Assembly (NCBI RefSeq): GCF_003937945.1
Contig: NZ_RSEC01000066.1
Coordinates: 1-64,000 of the forward strand
DNA length: 64,000 nucleotides
Direction: 5' to 3'
Source: Amycolatopsis eburnea
GTDB taxonomy: Bacteria; Actinomycetota; Actinomycetes; Mycobacteriales; Pseudonocardiaceae
Part shown: piece after piece, positions 16,831 to 24,800 of the stretch
Layout of the letters: every line of letters begins with the position of its first letter
How positions within the stretch are numbered: position 1 is the first letter of the stretch
Notes under the pieces: generated by a model
Seen by the model: the letters and a program-made list of their open reading frames with translations, nothing else
The model's database searches: none
What the model was told of the DNA's origin: nothing
Made by a program: the position numbers and the translations under genes

Positions 16831-17116
16831 AGTCTGGACGTACCACCCCCCGACCGAACCGGCCCGGCAGCGCACCGTCGTGCTGCTGTCCTCGGACGGG
16901 GTGAACGAATCCGAGCGCCCCTGGCTGCTCGGCACGGAACTGCTCGAACGCGACCCGCAGGACATCCTCGGCGTCGCGATCGACGCCCGGTACTGGGTGT
17001 CGACGCTCAACCTGACACGGCTCTACCGGCCGTGGTTCGACGAGCGGATCGCCGAGATCGACCTCGAGGTCCAGGAGCGCATCGACATCGCCTTGCGAGC
17101 AGCGCTCGATCTTTGA
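16817..17116 (+). CDS. MazF/PemK-like toxin
   Basis: The 99-residue protein from GTG 16817 begins MRRGEVWTYHPP and continues RQRTVVLLSSDGVN, the RGEVW...V.LSSD pattern of the MazF/PemK/CcdB fold, whose members cleave RNA. The length is usual (~95-115 residues). The C-terminal half (RIAEIDLEVQERIDIALRAALDL) also resembles the family end. Translation is coupled to the overlapping antitoxin. The middle part is diverged and an Arg equivalent to the MazF active site is not certain, so activity is unproven. Confidence 0.7.
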   Translation: MRRGEVWTYHPPTEPARQRTVVLLSSDGVNESERPWLLGTELLERDPQDILGVAIDARYWVSTLNLTRLYRPWFDERIAEIDLEVQERIDIALRAALDL

Positions 17117-17133
17117 GTGTATAACGCCCTATA
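17117..17133. repeat. 17-bp repeat GTGTATAACGCCCTATA, copy 2
   Basis: Starts one base after the stop codon of the toxin-like gene. Identical over 17 bp to 7535-7551. The remaining ~65 bp before the next convergent gene contain nothing else recognisable. Confidence 0.6.
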
Positions 17134-17198
17134 GCGCCTGGCACGCTAAAAAGCCGTACCGGCACCGCAGGAAACCTCGGCTATAGACCGGGGAACCC

Positions 17199-18278
17199 TC
17201 AGCGAGCCACGACCTCCGGGGCCGAGTGCAGCTTCCCGTCCGCACCGGCGAGGCAGGAGGCGTTCCCTTCGCGGGCCGCGATGAACTCCGTGAGGCAGTT
17301 GGCGATCGCGGCGTGCCCGGCGGCGTTGGGGTGGAACGACTCCTGCAGCGCGTGGCCGGCCCGGTCGGCTTGGCCGAGGTCGGCGAGCTGGAGGGTGAGG
17401 CGGGTGAACCACTCGGTCGCGGGGTTGGCGCCACCGCTGCAGGCTTCGTGCTTGACGCCGGCCTTGGCGAGGTCGAGGAACCGGGCGCCGGACTGCTGCG
17501 CGGCCGCCTTCAGTCCTGAGGAGAGGACGCCGATCCCGGTCTGGGAGATCCAGCGGAGGTCTTCGAGGCGGAACGGGCAGCCGTTGAGCGTGCGCAGGTC
17601 TTCGGGCAGGTCCGGGCCGATGGGGGCGGCGTAGGACTGCAGGACGAGCTGGTAGTCGGCGGGGACGTAGCCGGCATGGGCGAGGACTTTCTTGACGTCG
17701 GAGACGGCGGTCGCGACCTTCGGCACCATGGCGTCCACTTTGGACTGCCAGGTCTGCTTGAGCGCTTCGCTGCAGGACGGGCCGCCGGGGTTGAACCAGG
17801 CTTTGAAGCATTCGGTGACCTGGTTGGAGAACTTGGGTTCGTCGTTGGCGCCGACGGCCATGACGACGGCGGCGACGCGGTGGTCCTTGACGAGCGCGGC
17901 GAGCTGCTGGGCTTGGGAACCTTCGGTCCACTGCTTGACGTCGCCGAGTGCGACCTGTTCGGCGGGGGCGCCGGAGCAGCCGAGGTTGACGTGGGCGGTG
18001 ATGCCGGGGATGTCGATCTTCTCGACGAAGGCGTTGGGGGAGCGGTGGCACCAGTTGCCGCCTTGGCCGTTGGTGGTGGCGGTGTACTGGCCGGCGCCTT
18101 CGCCGGAGACGGTGCTGTCGCCCATGGCGACGACGGTGAGCGGGCCGGTGCCGGGTGGGCCTTGGCGGGGTTGCGGTCGGCCGTTTTTGCTTTCGGAGCC
18201 GAAGAAGACGAAGAAGCCGGCCAGGAGGGCCACGCAGACGAGGACCAGTGCCCCCCAGTACCACCGAAGACGTCGCAT
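17199..18278 (-). CDS. Secreted or membrane-anchored SGNH/GDSL hydrolase
   Basis: A 359-residue protein with an N-terminal membrane anchor or signal (WGALVLVCVALLAGFFVFF, residues ~8-26). The SGNH catalytic domain shows block I VVAMGDSTVSGEG, the Asn of VGANDEP and the C-terminal Asp/His pair replaced by the pattern SFHPNAAGHAAI. Such enzymes hydrolyse lipid, acetyl or glycan esters outside the membrane. Six or more cysteines suggest disulfides in the exported domain. It is convergent with the toxin-antitoxin pair and stands alone on its strand apart from the LysR gene upstream. Confidence 0.85.
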   Translation of the reverse strand: MRRLRWYWGALVLVCVALLAGFFVFFGSESKNGRPQPRQGPPGTGPLTVVAMGDSTVSGEGAGQYTATTNGQGGNWCHRSPNAFVEKIDIPGITAHVNLGCSGAPAEQVALGDVKQWTEGSQAQQLAALVKDHRVAAVVMAVGANDEPKFSNQVTECFKAWFNPGGPSCSEALKQTWQSKVDAMVPKVATAVSDVKKVLAHAGYVPADYQLVLQSYAAPIGPDLPEDLRTLNGCPFRLEDLRWISQTGIGVLSSGLKAAAQQSGARFLDLAKAGVKHEACSGGANPATEWFTRLTLQLADLGQADRAGHALQESFHPNAAGHAAIANCLTEFIAAREGNASCLAGADGKLHSAPEVVAR

Positions 18279-18329
18279 CGGCGTCGATTCTACGGTTCGG
18301 GTGCCGGGCTCCGGTGAAGTGGATCAGGG

Positions 18330-19232
18330 CTAGCCGGCTTCGGTGAGGTCGGTGGTCGCGGCGAGTTCGACGGCGACGTCGGTGATGGTGCGGATGGCCG
18401 GGTTGTCGTTGGTGGGTGACCAGACGAGTTCGGTGCGGGCGAGGTCGCCGTCGAGGGGGACGAAGGCGACGCCGGTGCGGCGGAGGCTGTGGGAGGAGCG
18501 GGTCAGGCGGGTGACGCCGACGCCCGCGGCGACGAGTCCGAGGAGTCCTTGGACGGTGTCGGCGCGCTGCACGACGTGCGGGGTGAAGCCGGCGGTGGCG
18601 AAGTCGTCGTCGTAGGTGCGGTGCCAGGGTTCCCAGCTGGTGCGTGGGGTGAGGACCCACGGTTCGGCGGCGAGGTCGGCGAGTTTCAGTGCGGGGCGGC
18701 CGGCGAGGGGGTGGTCGGTGGGGAGGACGGCGCAGACCTCTTCGGTGAGCAGGGTCCGGGTGGTGAGGTCGTCGACCAGGGGCGGGCGGGTGAAGGCGAG
18801 GTCGAAGCGGTGGTGGCGGAGGCCGTCGACGAGTTCGGCGATGGGTGCTTCGGTGGTCGTGACGGTGAGGCCGGGGAACCGTTCGCGGACGGCGCGGACG
18901 ATCGGGGGCAGGAGGTAGTTGGCGGTGGTGGTGAGGAAGGCGAGGCGGGCGGTGCCGATTTCGCCGCGGACGGCGCGGCCGAGGGTGGCGACGGCTTCGT
19001 CGGCGCGGGCGAGGACCGCGCGGGCTTCGGGGAGGAACAGGGCGCCGACGGCGGTGAGGCGGGTGCCGCGGGCGTCGCGGTCGAAGAGGCGGGCGCCGAG
19101 GGTGCGTTCGAGGACGGTGATCTGCTGGGAGAGCGATTGCTGGGCGATGTGGAGGCCGGCGGCGGCGCGGGTGAAGCTGGTTTCGTCGGCGACGGCGACG
19201 AAGTAGCGCAGGTGCCGGAGCTCGGGGGTCAC
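18330..19232 (-). CDS. LysR-family transcriptional regulator
   Basis: A LysR-type regulator of 300 residues from GTG 19232. The N-terminal helix-turn-helix (LRHLRYFVAVADETSFTRAA ... HIAQQSLSQQITVLE) is followed by a LysR substrate-binding domain. A much longer in-frame extension upstream would overlap the divergent SDR gene and lacks family similarity. It is divergent from the SDR at 19330-20169 with a 97-bp gap, the usual layout for a LysR regulator and its target. Confidence 0.92.
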   Translation of the reverse strand: MTPELRHLRYFVAVADETSFTRAAAGLHIAQQSLSQQITVLERTLGARLFDRDARGTRLTAVGALFLPEARAVLARADEAVATLGRAVRGEIGTARLAFLTTTANYLLPPIVRAVRERFPGLTVTTTEAPIAELVDGLRHHRFDLAFTRPPLVDDLTTRTLLTEEVCAVLPTDHPLAGRPALKLADLAAEPWVLTPRTSWEPWHRTYDDDFATAGFTPHVVQRADTVQGLLGLVAAGVGVTRLTRSSHSLRRTGVAFVPLDGDLARTELVWSPTNDNPAIRTITDVAVELAATTDLTEAG

Positions 19233-19329
19233 AGGTTCTGACTGTAGCTGTGGCAGGAGACCGGTGTTGGCGCCCCGGTGGTGATCTTCCCGAGGATGGG
19301 GGGAGGAAAACCACTGGGAGGAACGGAAG

Positions 19330-20169
19330 ATGACGAACACCGATGGCCGCGTCTGGTTGATCACGGGGTGCTCGGCCGGGTTCGGCCGGGAGATCGCGCT
19401 GGCCGCGCTGGCGGCGGGTGACCGCGTGGTGGCGACGGCCCGGCGGCCGGAGACGTTGGCGGATCTGCTTGAGCGCGGTGGTGCGCGGGTGCGGACGGCG
19501 GCGCTGGACGTGACCGACGAGGGGCAGATCGACGCGGCGGTGAAGACGGCGCTGGTGGCGTTCGGGCGGATCGACGTCGTGGTGAACAACGCGGGCAATG
19601 GTTCGGTCGGCGCGGTCGAGGAGCTGACGATGGAGGAGCTGCGCGGGTTGCTGGAGGTGATGTTCTTCGGTGCGGTGGCGGTGACGAAGGCGGTGCTGCC
19701 GCACTTGCGGGCGCAGGGCAGCGGGACGGTCGTGCAGATCAGTTCGATGGGTGGGCAGCTGTCGATGCCGGGCTTCGGGGCTTATTGCGCGGCGAAGTAC
19801 GCACTGGAGGGTATTTCGGGGGCGCTGGCGGCGGAGGTGGCGCCGTTCGGGGTGCGGGTGCTGATCGTGGAGCCGGGTGCGTTCCGGACGGAGTTCGGTG
19901 GTGGCCGGATGCACCGTTCGCGGGAGATCGAGGCGTACGCGGTGTCGACGTCGGGGACGCGGGAGGCGGTGGCGCACATGGACGGTACGCAGCCGGGCGA
20001 CCCGGCGAAGGCCGCGGCGGCGATCGTGCGGGCGGTCGGGAGTGCGGACGCGCCGTTGCGCCTGGCGCTGGGCGCGGACGCGGTGGAGGCGATCCGGGCG
20101 CAGCACGAGGCGCTGGCGGCGGATTTGGCGGCGTGGGAGGACGTCAGCCGGGCGACCGCGCTGGGTTAG
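19330..20169 (+). CDS. Short-chain dehydrogenase/reductase (LysR-linked)
   Basis: An SDR of 279 residues with TGCSAGFG at residues ~12-19, NNAGNG near residue 91, catalytic YCAAK near residue 155 and the VEPGAFRTEF segment after it. TGCSAGFG and the length place it with the oxidoreductases often annotated as SDRs of the 17beta-HSD-like group, acting on unknown carbonyl substrates. GGAGG(AACGGAAG) precedes the ATG. Probably controlled by the divergent LysR gene. Its TAG stop overlaps the TAA stop of the convergent glyoxalase-like gene. Confidence 0.9.
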   Translation: MTNTDGRVWLITGCSAGFGREIALAALAAGDRVVATARRPETLADLLERGGARVRTAALDVTDEGQIDAAVKTALVAFGRIDVVVNNAGNGSVGAVEELTMEELRGLLEVMFFGAVAVTKAVLPHLRAQGSGTVVQISSMGGQLSMPGFGAYCAAKYALEGISGALAAEVAPFGVRVLIVEPGAFRTEFGGGRMHRSREIEAYAVSTSGTREAVAHMDGTQPGDPAKAAAAIVRAVGSADAPLRLALGADAVEAIRAQHEALAADLAAWEDVSRATALG

Positions 20170-20510
20170 TCCTGGAGCAGGCCGAGGACGTTGCCGTCGG
20201 CGTCGGTGAAGGTCGCGACGAGGCGGCCGTTGCCGACGTCCTTGGGCTCGTCCTTGACCTTCGCGCCGGCGGCGGTGACTTCGGCGAGCTTCGCGGCGAT
20301 GTCGTCGACGTGCCAGTAGGTGACCGGGCCGGTCATGCCCTGCTGGGCGCCGTTGGGGACGAGGCCGATGTGCTGGCCTTCGGTGTCGTAGCCGACGTAG
20401 TAGGGCGCGTCGGCCTGGGGTTCGGTGCCGAGCAGGGCGGTGTAGACGGCTTTGGCGGCGGCGAGGTCGGTCACGGGGTGCAGGACGGTCTTGATCCCCT
20501 GGGTGGTCAT
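20166..20510 (-). CDS. VOC (glyoxalase/bleomycin-resistance) superfamily protein
   Basis: A 114-residue VOC-fold protein with the paired beta-alpha-beta-beta-beta modules: KTVLHPVTDLAAAKAVYTALLG at the start and WHVDDIAAKLAEVTAAGAKV in the second half. The end, FTDADGNVLGLLQD, is typical of the family. VOC proteins bind metal and catalyse isomerisation or dioxygenation, or sequester drugs; the specific role is not evident. It stands alone, convergent with the SDR. Confidence 0.87.
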   Translation of the reverse strand: MTTQGIKTVLHPVTDLAAAKAVYTALLGTEPQADAPYYVGYDTEGQHIGLVPNGAQQGMTGPVTYWHVDDIAAKLAEVTAAGAKVKDEPKDVGNGRLVATFTDADGNVLGLLQD

Positions 20511-20594
20511 CGCGGTGCTCCTGTGGTCGTCGTTGCGGTACGGCTACGACGCTATTCGCGGCTCGCTGACCTGGGCTTCTCGATTCCTGATCGA

Positions 20595-21263
20595 TCAGTC
20601 GAGCAGGGCGGTGAGGACGCCGTCGAGGAGGCGGACGCGGCGGTCGGCGATGCGGTGGACTTCGTCGTCGTGGGTGGCGACGATGACGGCCGCGCCCTCG
20701 GTCGCGCAGCGGCGCAGCAGGCGAAGCACCCGGGGCGTGGAGCCGGCGTCGAGGTGGGCGGTGGGTTCGTCGGTGAGCAGCACCCTGGGGCGTCCGGCGA
20801 CCGCGCGGGCGAGGGCGACTCGTTGCTGCTGGCCGAAGGAGACTTCGAGGGGGTAGCGGTCGCCGAGGTCGCCGATGCCGAGTTCGTCGAGGAGTTCGGT
20901 GACGCGGGCGTGGATCTCGTCGGGGGCGGGGCGGGGGACGTCGGCGCGCAGGCGGAGGGGGAGGGCGACGTTTTCGGCGATGGTCAGTTCGTTGGCGAGC
21001 CCGAGGGCCTGGGGGAGGACGGCGCAGGTGTGCCACGGGGGTGCGCCGCTGATGGGGACGCCGTCGAGGAGGACGCAGCCGGAGTCGGGGGAGTCGAAGC
21101 CGCAGAGCAGGGCGAGCAGGGCGCTTTTGCCGGAGCCGGAGCGGCCGGAGACGGTGACGAGTTCGCCGGCGGCGACGCGGAGTTCGAGGCCGCGCAGGAC
21201 TTCGATGTCGCCGCTGGGGTGGGTGAAGCTGCGGCGGAGGCCTTTGGCTTCGACGAGGGTCAT
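20595..21263 (-). CDS. ABC transporter ATP-binding protein 1 (MacB/LolD type)
   Basis: This 222-residue ATPase has Walker A GRSGSGKS near residue 40 and Walker B VLLTDEPTAHLD near residue 160. The signature motif is unusual: SFGQQQR where LSGGQ(QQR) is expected, which may weaken or make asymmetric the ATP hydrolysis of the pair. It overlaps the second ATPase gene by 4 nt and belongs to the three-gene ABC operon ending here. Confidence 0.88.
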   Translation of the reverse strand: MTLVEAKGLRRSFTHPSGDIEVLRGLELRVAAGELVTVSGRSGSGKSALLALLCGFDSPDSGCVLLDGVPISGAPPWHTCAVLPQALGLANELTIAENVALPLRLRADVPRPAPDEIHARVTELLDELGIGDLGDRYPLEVSFGQQQRVALARAVAGRPRVLLTDEPTAHLDAGSTPRVLRLLRRCATEGAAVIVATHDDEVHRIADRRVRLLDGVLTALLD

Positions 21264-21952
21264 GGCTGCGGTTCCCGTTCTTCGACGCGTTCGAGGGTGC
21301 CCTTGTGCAGGCGGGCGACGCGGGCGCCGAGGTCGATGAGGCGGTCGTCGTGGGAGGCGACGAGCACGGCGAAGTCCTGGTCGACGAGGTACCGCAGGGT
21401 GTCGAGCACGAGGTCGGCGGAGGCTTCGTCGAGTTGGGACGTCGGTTCGTCGGCGAGGATGACGGTGGAGCGGGCGGCGAGGACGCAGCCGAAGGCGAGG
21501 CGTTGCTGCTGGCCGCCGGAGAGTGCCGAGATCTTCCAGTCGCCGGTGCCGTGCAGGCCGAGCTGGCCGAGGATGTCGTCGGGGTTGCAGTCGGTGCCGG
21601 CGGCTTCGGCGGCGGCGCGGAGGTTTTCGGCGACCGGGAGGTAGCCGAGGAGGTTGTCGGCGGGGTTCTGGAACACGAGGCCGAGGTGGTGGCGGCGCAG
21701 GGCGCGGCGTTCGCGGTGCTTGAGCTTGCGGGTGTCGGCGCCTTGGAAGGTGAGGGTGCCGCGGGCGGGTTGTTCGAACAGGCCCAGGACGCGCAGGAGC
21801 GTGGACTTGCCGGAGCCGGAGGGGCCGGCGAGGACGGTCATGCCGCGGGCGGGGACGTCGATGCTGACGTCGTCGACGCCGGTGACGATCCCGGCGGGGG
21901 TCTGGTAGTCCACGCCGATGCCGCGCAGGGAGAAGATCGGTTTTTCAGGCAC
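21260..21952 (-). CDS. ABC transporter ATP-binding protein 2 (MacB/LolD type)
   Basis: A complete ATPase of 230 residues: Walker A GPSGSGKST near residue 45, canonical signature LSGGQQQR, Walker B VILADEPTSQLD. It overlaps the permease gene by 8 nt and the first ATPase by 4 nt. Two different ATPases with one large permease suggests a heterodimeric motor. The family exports lipoproteins, peptides or antibiotics, or works by mechanotransmission on envelope proteins. Confidence 0.9.
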   Translation of the reverse strand: MPEKPIFSLRGIGVDYQTPAGIVTGVDDVSIDVPARGMTVLAGPSGSGKSTLLRVLGLFEQPARGTLTFQGADTRKLKHRERRALRRHHLGLVFQNPADNLLGYLPVAENLRAAAEAAGTDCNPDDILGQLGLHGTGDWKISALSGGQQQRLAFGCVLAARSTVILADEPTSQLDEASADLVLDTLRYLVDQDFAVLVASHDDRLIDLGARVARLHKGTLERVEEREPQP

Positions 21953-24563
21953 GGATCAGCTCCGCGGTCCGGGCGGTGCGCACCGAGCGCACCGCGATCC
22001 AGCCGGCGAGGGCGACGACCGCCACGCCGATGACGACGACGGTCAGGACGAAGGGCAGCGGGTCGGGGAGTTCCGAGCGGGGGGCGAGGAACGTGGCGGG
22101 GTCGAACCGCGGGACGGACAGGCCGGCCACGGAGACGCCGCAGGCGACGCCGACGGCGATGGCAAGGCCGCTGAGCGCGCCGAGCTCCATGAGGTGGCTG
22201 GCGAGCAGGGTGCGTGGCCGCATGCCCATGCGGAGCACGAGGGCGCCAGCGAGGGCGTTCTGCCTGCGGCGGACTTCGACGGCGACGAGCAGGGCGAGGA
22301 TGGCGACGATGCCGAGGACGGCGCCGAGCAGGGCGACGAAGGAGAACGTCCACGAGACGACGAAGAACGGGAGGCCGTCGAGCGCGGATTCGCGGCTGAC
22401 GCGGTTGGGGATGAAGACGCCGGCGTCGCGCAGGGCGGTGGTGGCGTCGGCCATCGATGCCTTGGTGAGCACGCTCCACTTGGGGACGCTGTCGAGCTGG
22501 GCGTGGCTGAGGACGGTGCGGGAGACGACGTAGCCGGGTGAGGTGCCGATCATCGGGAAGACCGGGAGGTCGCCGGCGGGGACGGCGTCGGGGAGCCCGT
22601 CCGGGAGTGTGGCGGTCTGCTTGGGGGTGTGCCCGACGCGGATGACGGGGGTGCCGTGGGGGTCGGGCTGGGAGATCTTGTTGAGCAGGGTGTCGAGGTC
22701 GTCGGCCGGGACGCTGTCGACGGCGGCGCCGCGGGCGAACGTCGCGGGGTCGATGACGAGGACGACGCTGCCGGTGCCGGTCAGTTCGCCGACGACGGTG
22801 CTGGTGCCGGCGAGGGAGGCGGGCATGGCGACGTCGCCCATGCCGATGGGGCTGTCGGTGTCGAGGCGGGCGTTGCTGCCGACGAAGACGGCGGACTTGG
22901 TGTTGAGCGCTTCTTCCTGGCCGCGGGCGATGCCGGTGCCGGTGGCCAGGGTGCCGACGGCGAGGGTGCCGATGACGAGCACGCCGGTCACGGGCGCTCG
23001 GGCGCCGGCGAGCCGCCGGATCGCCAGTTGCAGCGCGGGCCGGGACCAGAGGCGGGCGCGGTGGGAGGCGTGCAGGGCGAGCCAGGCCAGGCGTGCGGTC
23101 AGCAGGCCGACGGTCAGCACCACGAACACCGGGTAGGTCAGTGCCAGCGGATCGACCTGCGGTAATGGATTTCCGAGGCGGGATCCGCTGCCGTAGTGCG
23201 CGAGCCGGGTCCAGCCGAGCCAGGCCATGCCCGCGGTCGCGAGTTCCCAGGGGAAGTAGGCCAGCAGCCGGGCCCGGTTGCCCTTGCGGCGGACACGGCC
23301 GAGTTCGAATTCGCGGTGGACGCGGACGGCGACGATGGTGGCCAGGATCGTCAGCGAGAGGAGCAGGGTCGCGGCCGCGACGCCGGCGGCCTGCAGTTCG
23401 GCGGCCGGGTCGGGGCGGCCGGGCGGGCCGTAGACGCTGAGCAGCAGGCGGGCCGCGGTGGCGCCCAGTGCGCCGCCGGCGAAGATCGGGAGGCCGAGTT
23501 CGGCGACGGCGAGGCCGCCGAGTGCGGCCGGGCCGCTGCCGCGGGCGGAGAGCAGCCGCAGCTGGGCGTGGCGCCGCTGGTACCACTGGAGCGCGACGGT
23601 GCCGAGGCCGGCGCAGCCGACCAGGACGCTGATGAGCGCGAGCGGCAGGATCGACACGAAGACGTTGTCCTGGGCCTGGCGGGCGATCTGGACGGAGCGT
23701 TCGAACGTGGGGACGTTGGCGGCGACGAGGTGGCCGAGGCCGCGGGCGGTGAGGTCGGCGCGGACGTCGGCGACGAGGTCCTGGGAGCGTCGCAGCAGGT
23801 CTTCGGCGGCGCTGAGGGTGGTGGGCGCCGGTTCGTAGAAGGAGATGTGGAAGTACTGCACCGAGGGCAGGCCGATGGCGGTGATCGCGGTGTCGAAGGT
23901 CTTCTGGTCGGTGGCGAAGACGATCGAGTCGATCGGGTCGTCGACGAGGCGGTCGACGACGGCGCCGGACTGCTGGGAGCACCACCACCGCGGCGGCGGG
24001 TCGAGCAGGTCGGCGTAGATGCCGGTGACCGGTGGCAGCGGGATGCCCTGGAGGCTGGGTTTCGCGCCGACGCCGATGTGCTCGGCGTCGGCGACGACGT
24101 TGCCGAGCCACAGGCCGGGTGCGCGCGAGCCCTGCTGGAGGGTCAGGTTGTCGAGGCCGGCCTGGTCGCGGTAGCCGAGGCGGATCTTGTAGTGGGGGTC
24201 GCCGTTGAACTCGGTGCCGCGCAGGACGGTGGTGTAGGCGCCGACGACCGGGGCGCCGAAGCCGTGGGCGGGGGCGTGGCGCTGGACGGCCTGGGTGAGG
24301 GCGGGGATGTCCTGGACGCGGATGTTGCCCTTGCCGAAGACCGGGCCGTAGCTGTCGGGGCAGGTGATGCCGGTCTGGTAGGCGACGGTGGCGCCGCCGG
24401 CGGCGGAGGCCTGCAGGACCGCGGCGGTGCCGAGGAAGCAGGCGAGCAGCGAGGTCACCGCGGCCACGATCAGCGTGAGCGGGCTGGAGAGCGCGGCCTT
24501 CGGGGCGGCCCGCCACGGTTTGGTCACTCTGCGTTGTCCAATCTTCCCCCATGTCACCCGCAT
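21945..24563 (-). CDS. FtsX/MacB-type ABC transporter permease
   Basis: A large permease of 872 residues. It has an N-terminal membrane helix (LIVAAVTSLLACFLGTAAVL), a long extracytoplasmic domain with cysteines, several membrane helices mid-sequence, a second extracytoplasmic region, and a C-terminal FtsX-like group of three to four helices (ALLGAVLGIVAILALLV). This is the duplicated FtsX layout. It is the first gene of the operon with its two ATPases. The promoter would lie in the 24564-24800 gap shared with the chitinase. A GTG at 24527 is an alternative start. Confidence 0.85.
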   Translation of the reverse strand: MRVTWGKIGQRRVTKPWRAAPKAALSSPLTLIVAAVTSLLACFLGTAAVLQASAAGGATVAYQTGITCPDSYGPVFGKGNIRVQDIPALTQAVQRHAPAHGFGAPVVGAYTTVLRGTEFNGDPHYKIRLGYRDQAGLDNLTLQQGSRAPGLWLGNVVADAEHIGVGAKPSLQGIPLPPVTGIYADLLDPPPRWWCSQQSGAVVDRLVDDPIDSIVFATDQKTFDTAITAIGLPSVQYFHISFYEPAPTTLSAAEDLLRRSQDLVADVRADLTARGLGHLVAANVPTFERSVQIARQAQDNVFVSILPLALISVLVGCAGLGTVALQWYQRRHAQLRLLSARGSGPAALGGLAVAELGLPIFAGGALGATAARLLLSVYGPPGRPDPAAELQAAGVAAATLLLSLTILATIVAVRVHREFELGRVRRKGNRARLLAYFPWELATAGMAWLGWTRLAHYGSGSRLGNPLPQVDPLALTYPVFVVLTVGLLTARLAWLALHASHRARLWSRPALQLAIRRLAGARAPVTGVLVIGTLAVGTLATGTGIARGQEEALNTKSAVFVGSNARLDTDSPIGMGDVAMPASLAGTSTVVGELTGTGSVVLVIDPATFARGAAVDSVPADDLDTLLNKISQPDPHGTPVIRVGHTPKQTATLPDGLPDAVPAGDLPVFPMIGTSPGYVVSRTVLSHAQLDSVPKWSVLTKASMADATTALRDAGVFIPNRVSRESALDGLPFFVVSWTFSFVALLGAVLGIVAILALLVAVEVRRRQNALAGALVLRMGMRPRTLLASHLMELGALSGLAIAVGVACGVSVAGLSVPRFDPATFLAPRSELPDPLPFVLTVVVIGVAVVALAGWIAVRSVRTARTAELIRA

Positions 24564-24699
24564 GGACGCGCACGCTACCGGGGAATCGGGGGGGTTGGAA
24601 CGTTTTTGTCACGATCGTTAGTCGGGGGACATGGTCACGTTCGGCGGCGAACGGGACTTTTCCGGCCCGGCGCAACCGCGGCGGCCATCCGGCCGGTTT

Positions 24700-24715
24700 A
24701 GTGGTCTAGACCTTG
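24700..24715. promoter_or_regulatory. DasR-type operator (dre) upstream of the chitinase
   Basis: AGTGGTCTAGACCTTG contains TGGTCTAGACC, the centre of the dre consensus bound by the GntR-family GlcNAc regulator DasR and of the 12-bp repeats in Streptomyces chitinase promoters. It lies ~85 bp before the chitinase start. Confidence 0.75.
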
Positions 24716-24721
24716 ACTCCC

Positions 24722-24741
24722 GGATTGGTCTGATCCAATCC
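24722..24741. promoter_or_regulatory. Second dyad, GGATTGG-N6-CCAATCC, in the chitinase promoter
   Basis: Perfect 7-bp inverted repeat 6 bp after the dre site. Its centre TGGTCTGATCCA matches the dre core at 9 of 12 positions, so it may be a second, weaker DasR site. Confidence 0.4.
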
Positions 24742-24800
24742 TGAAGGCGTTCCCCCGTGCACCGCCGCGGCACGGTTCCCCGCCGGCTCTGGAGCGCTAG

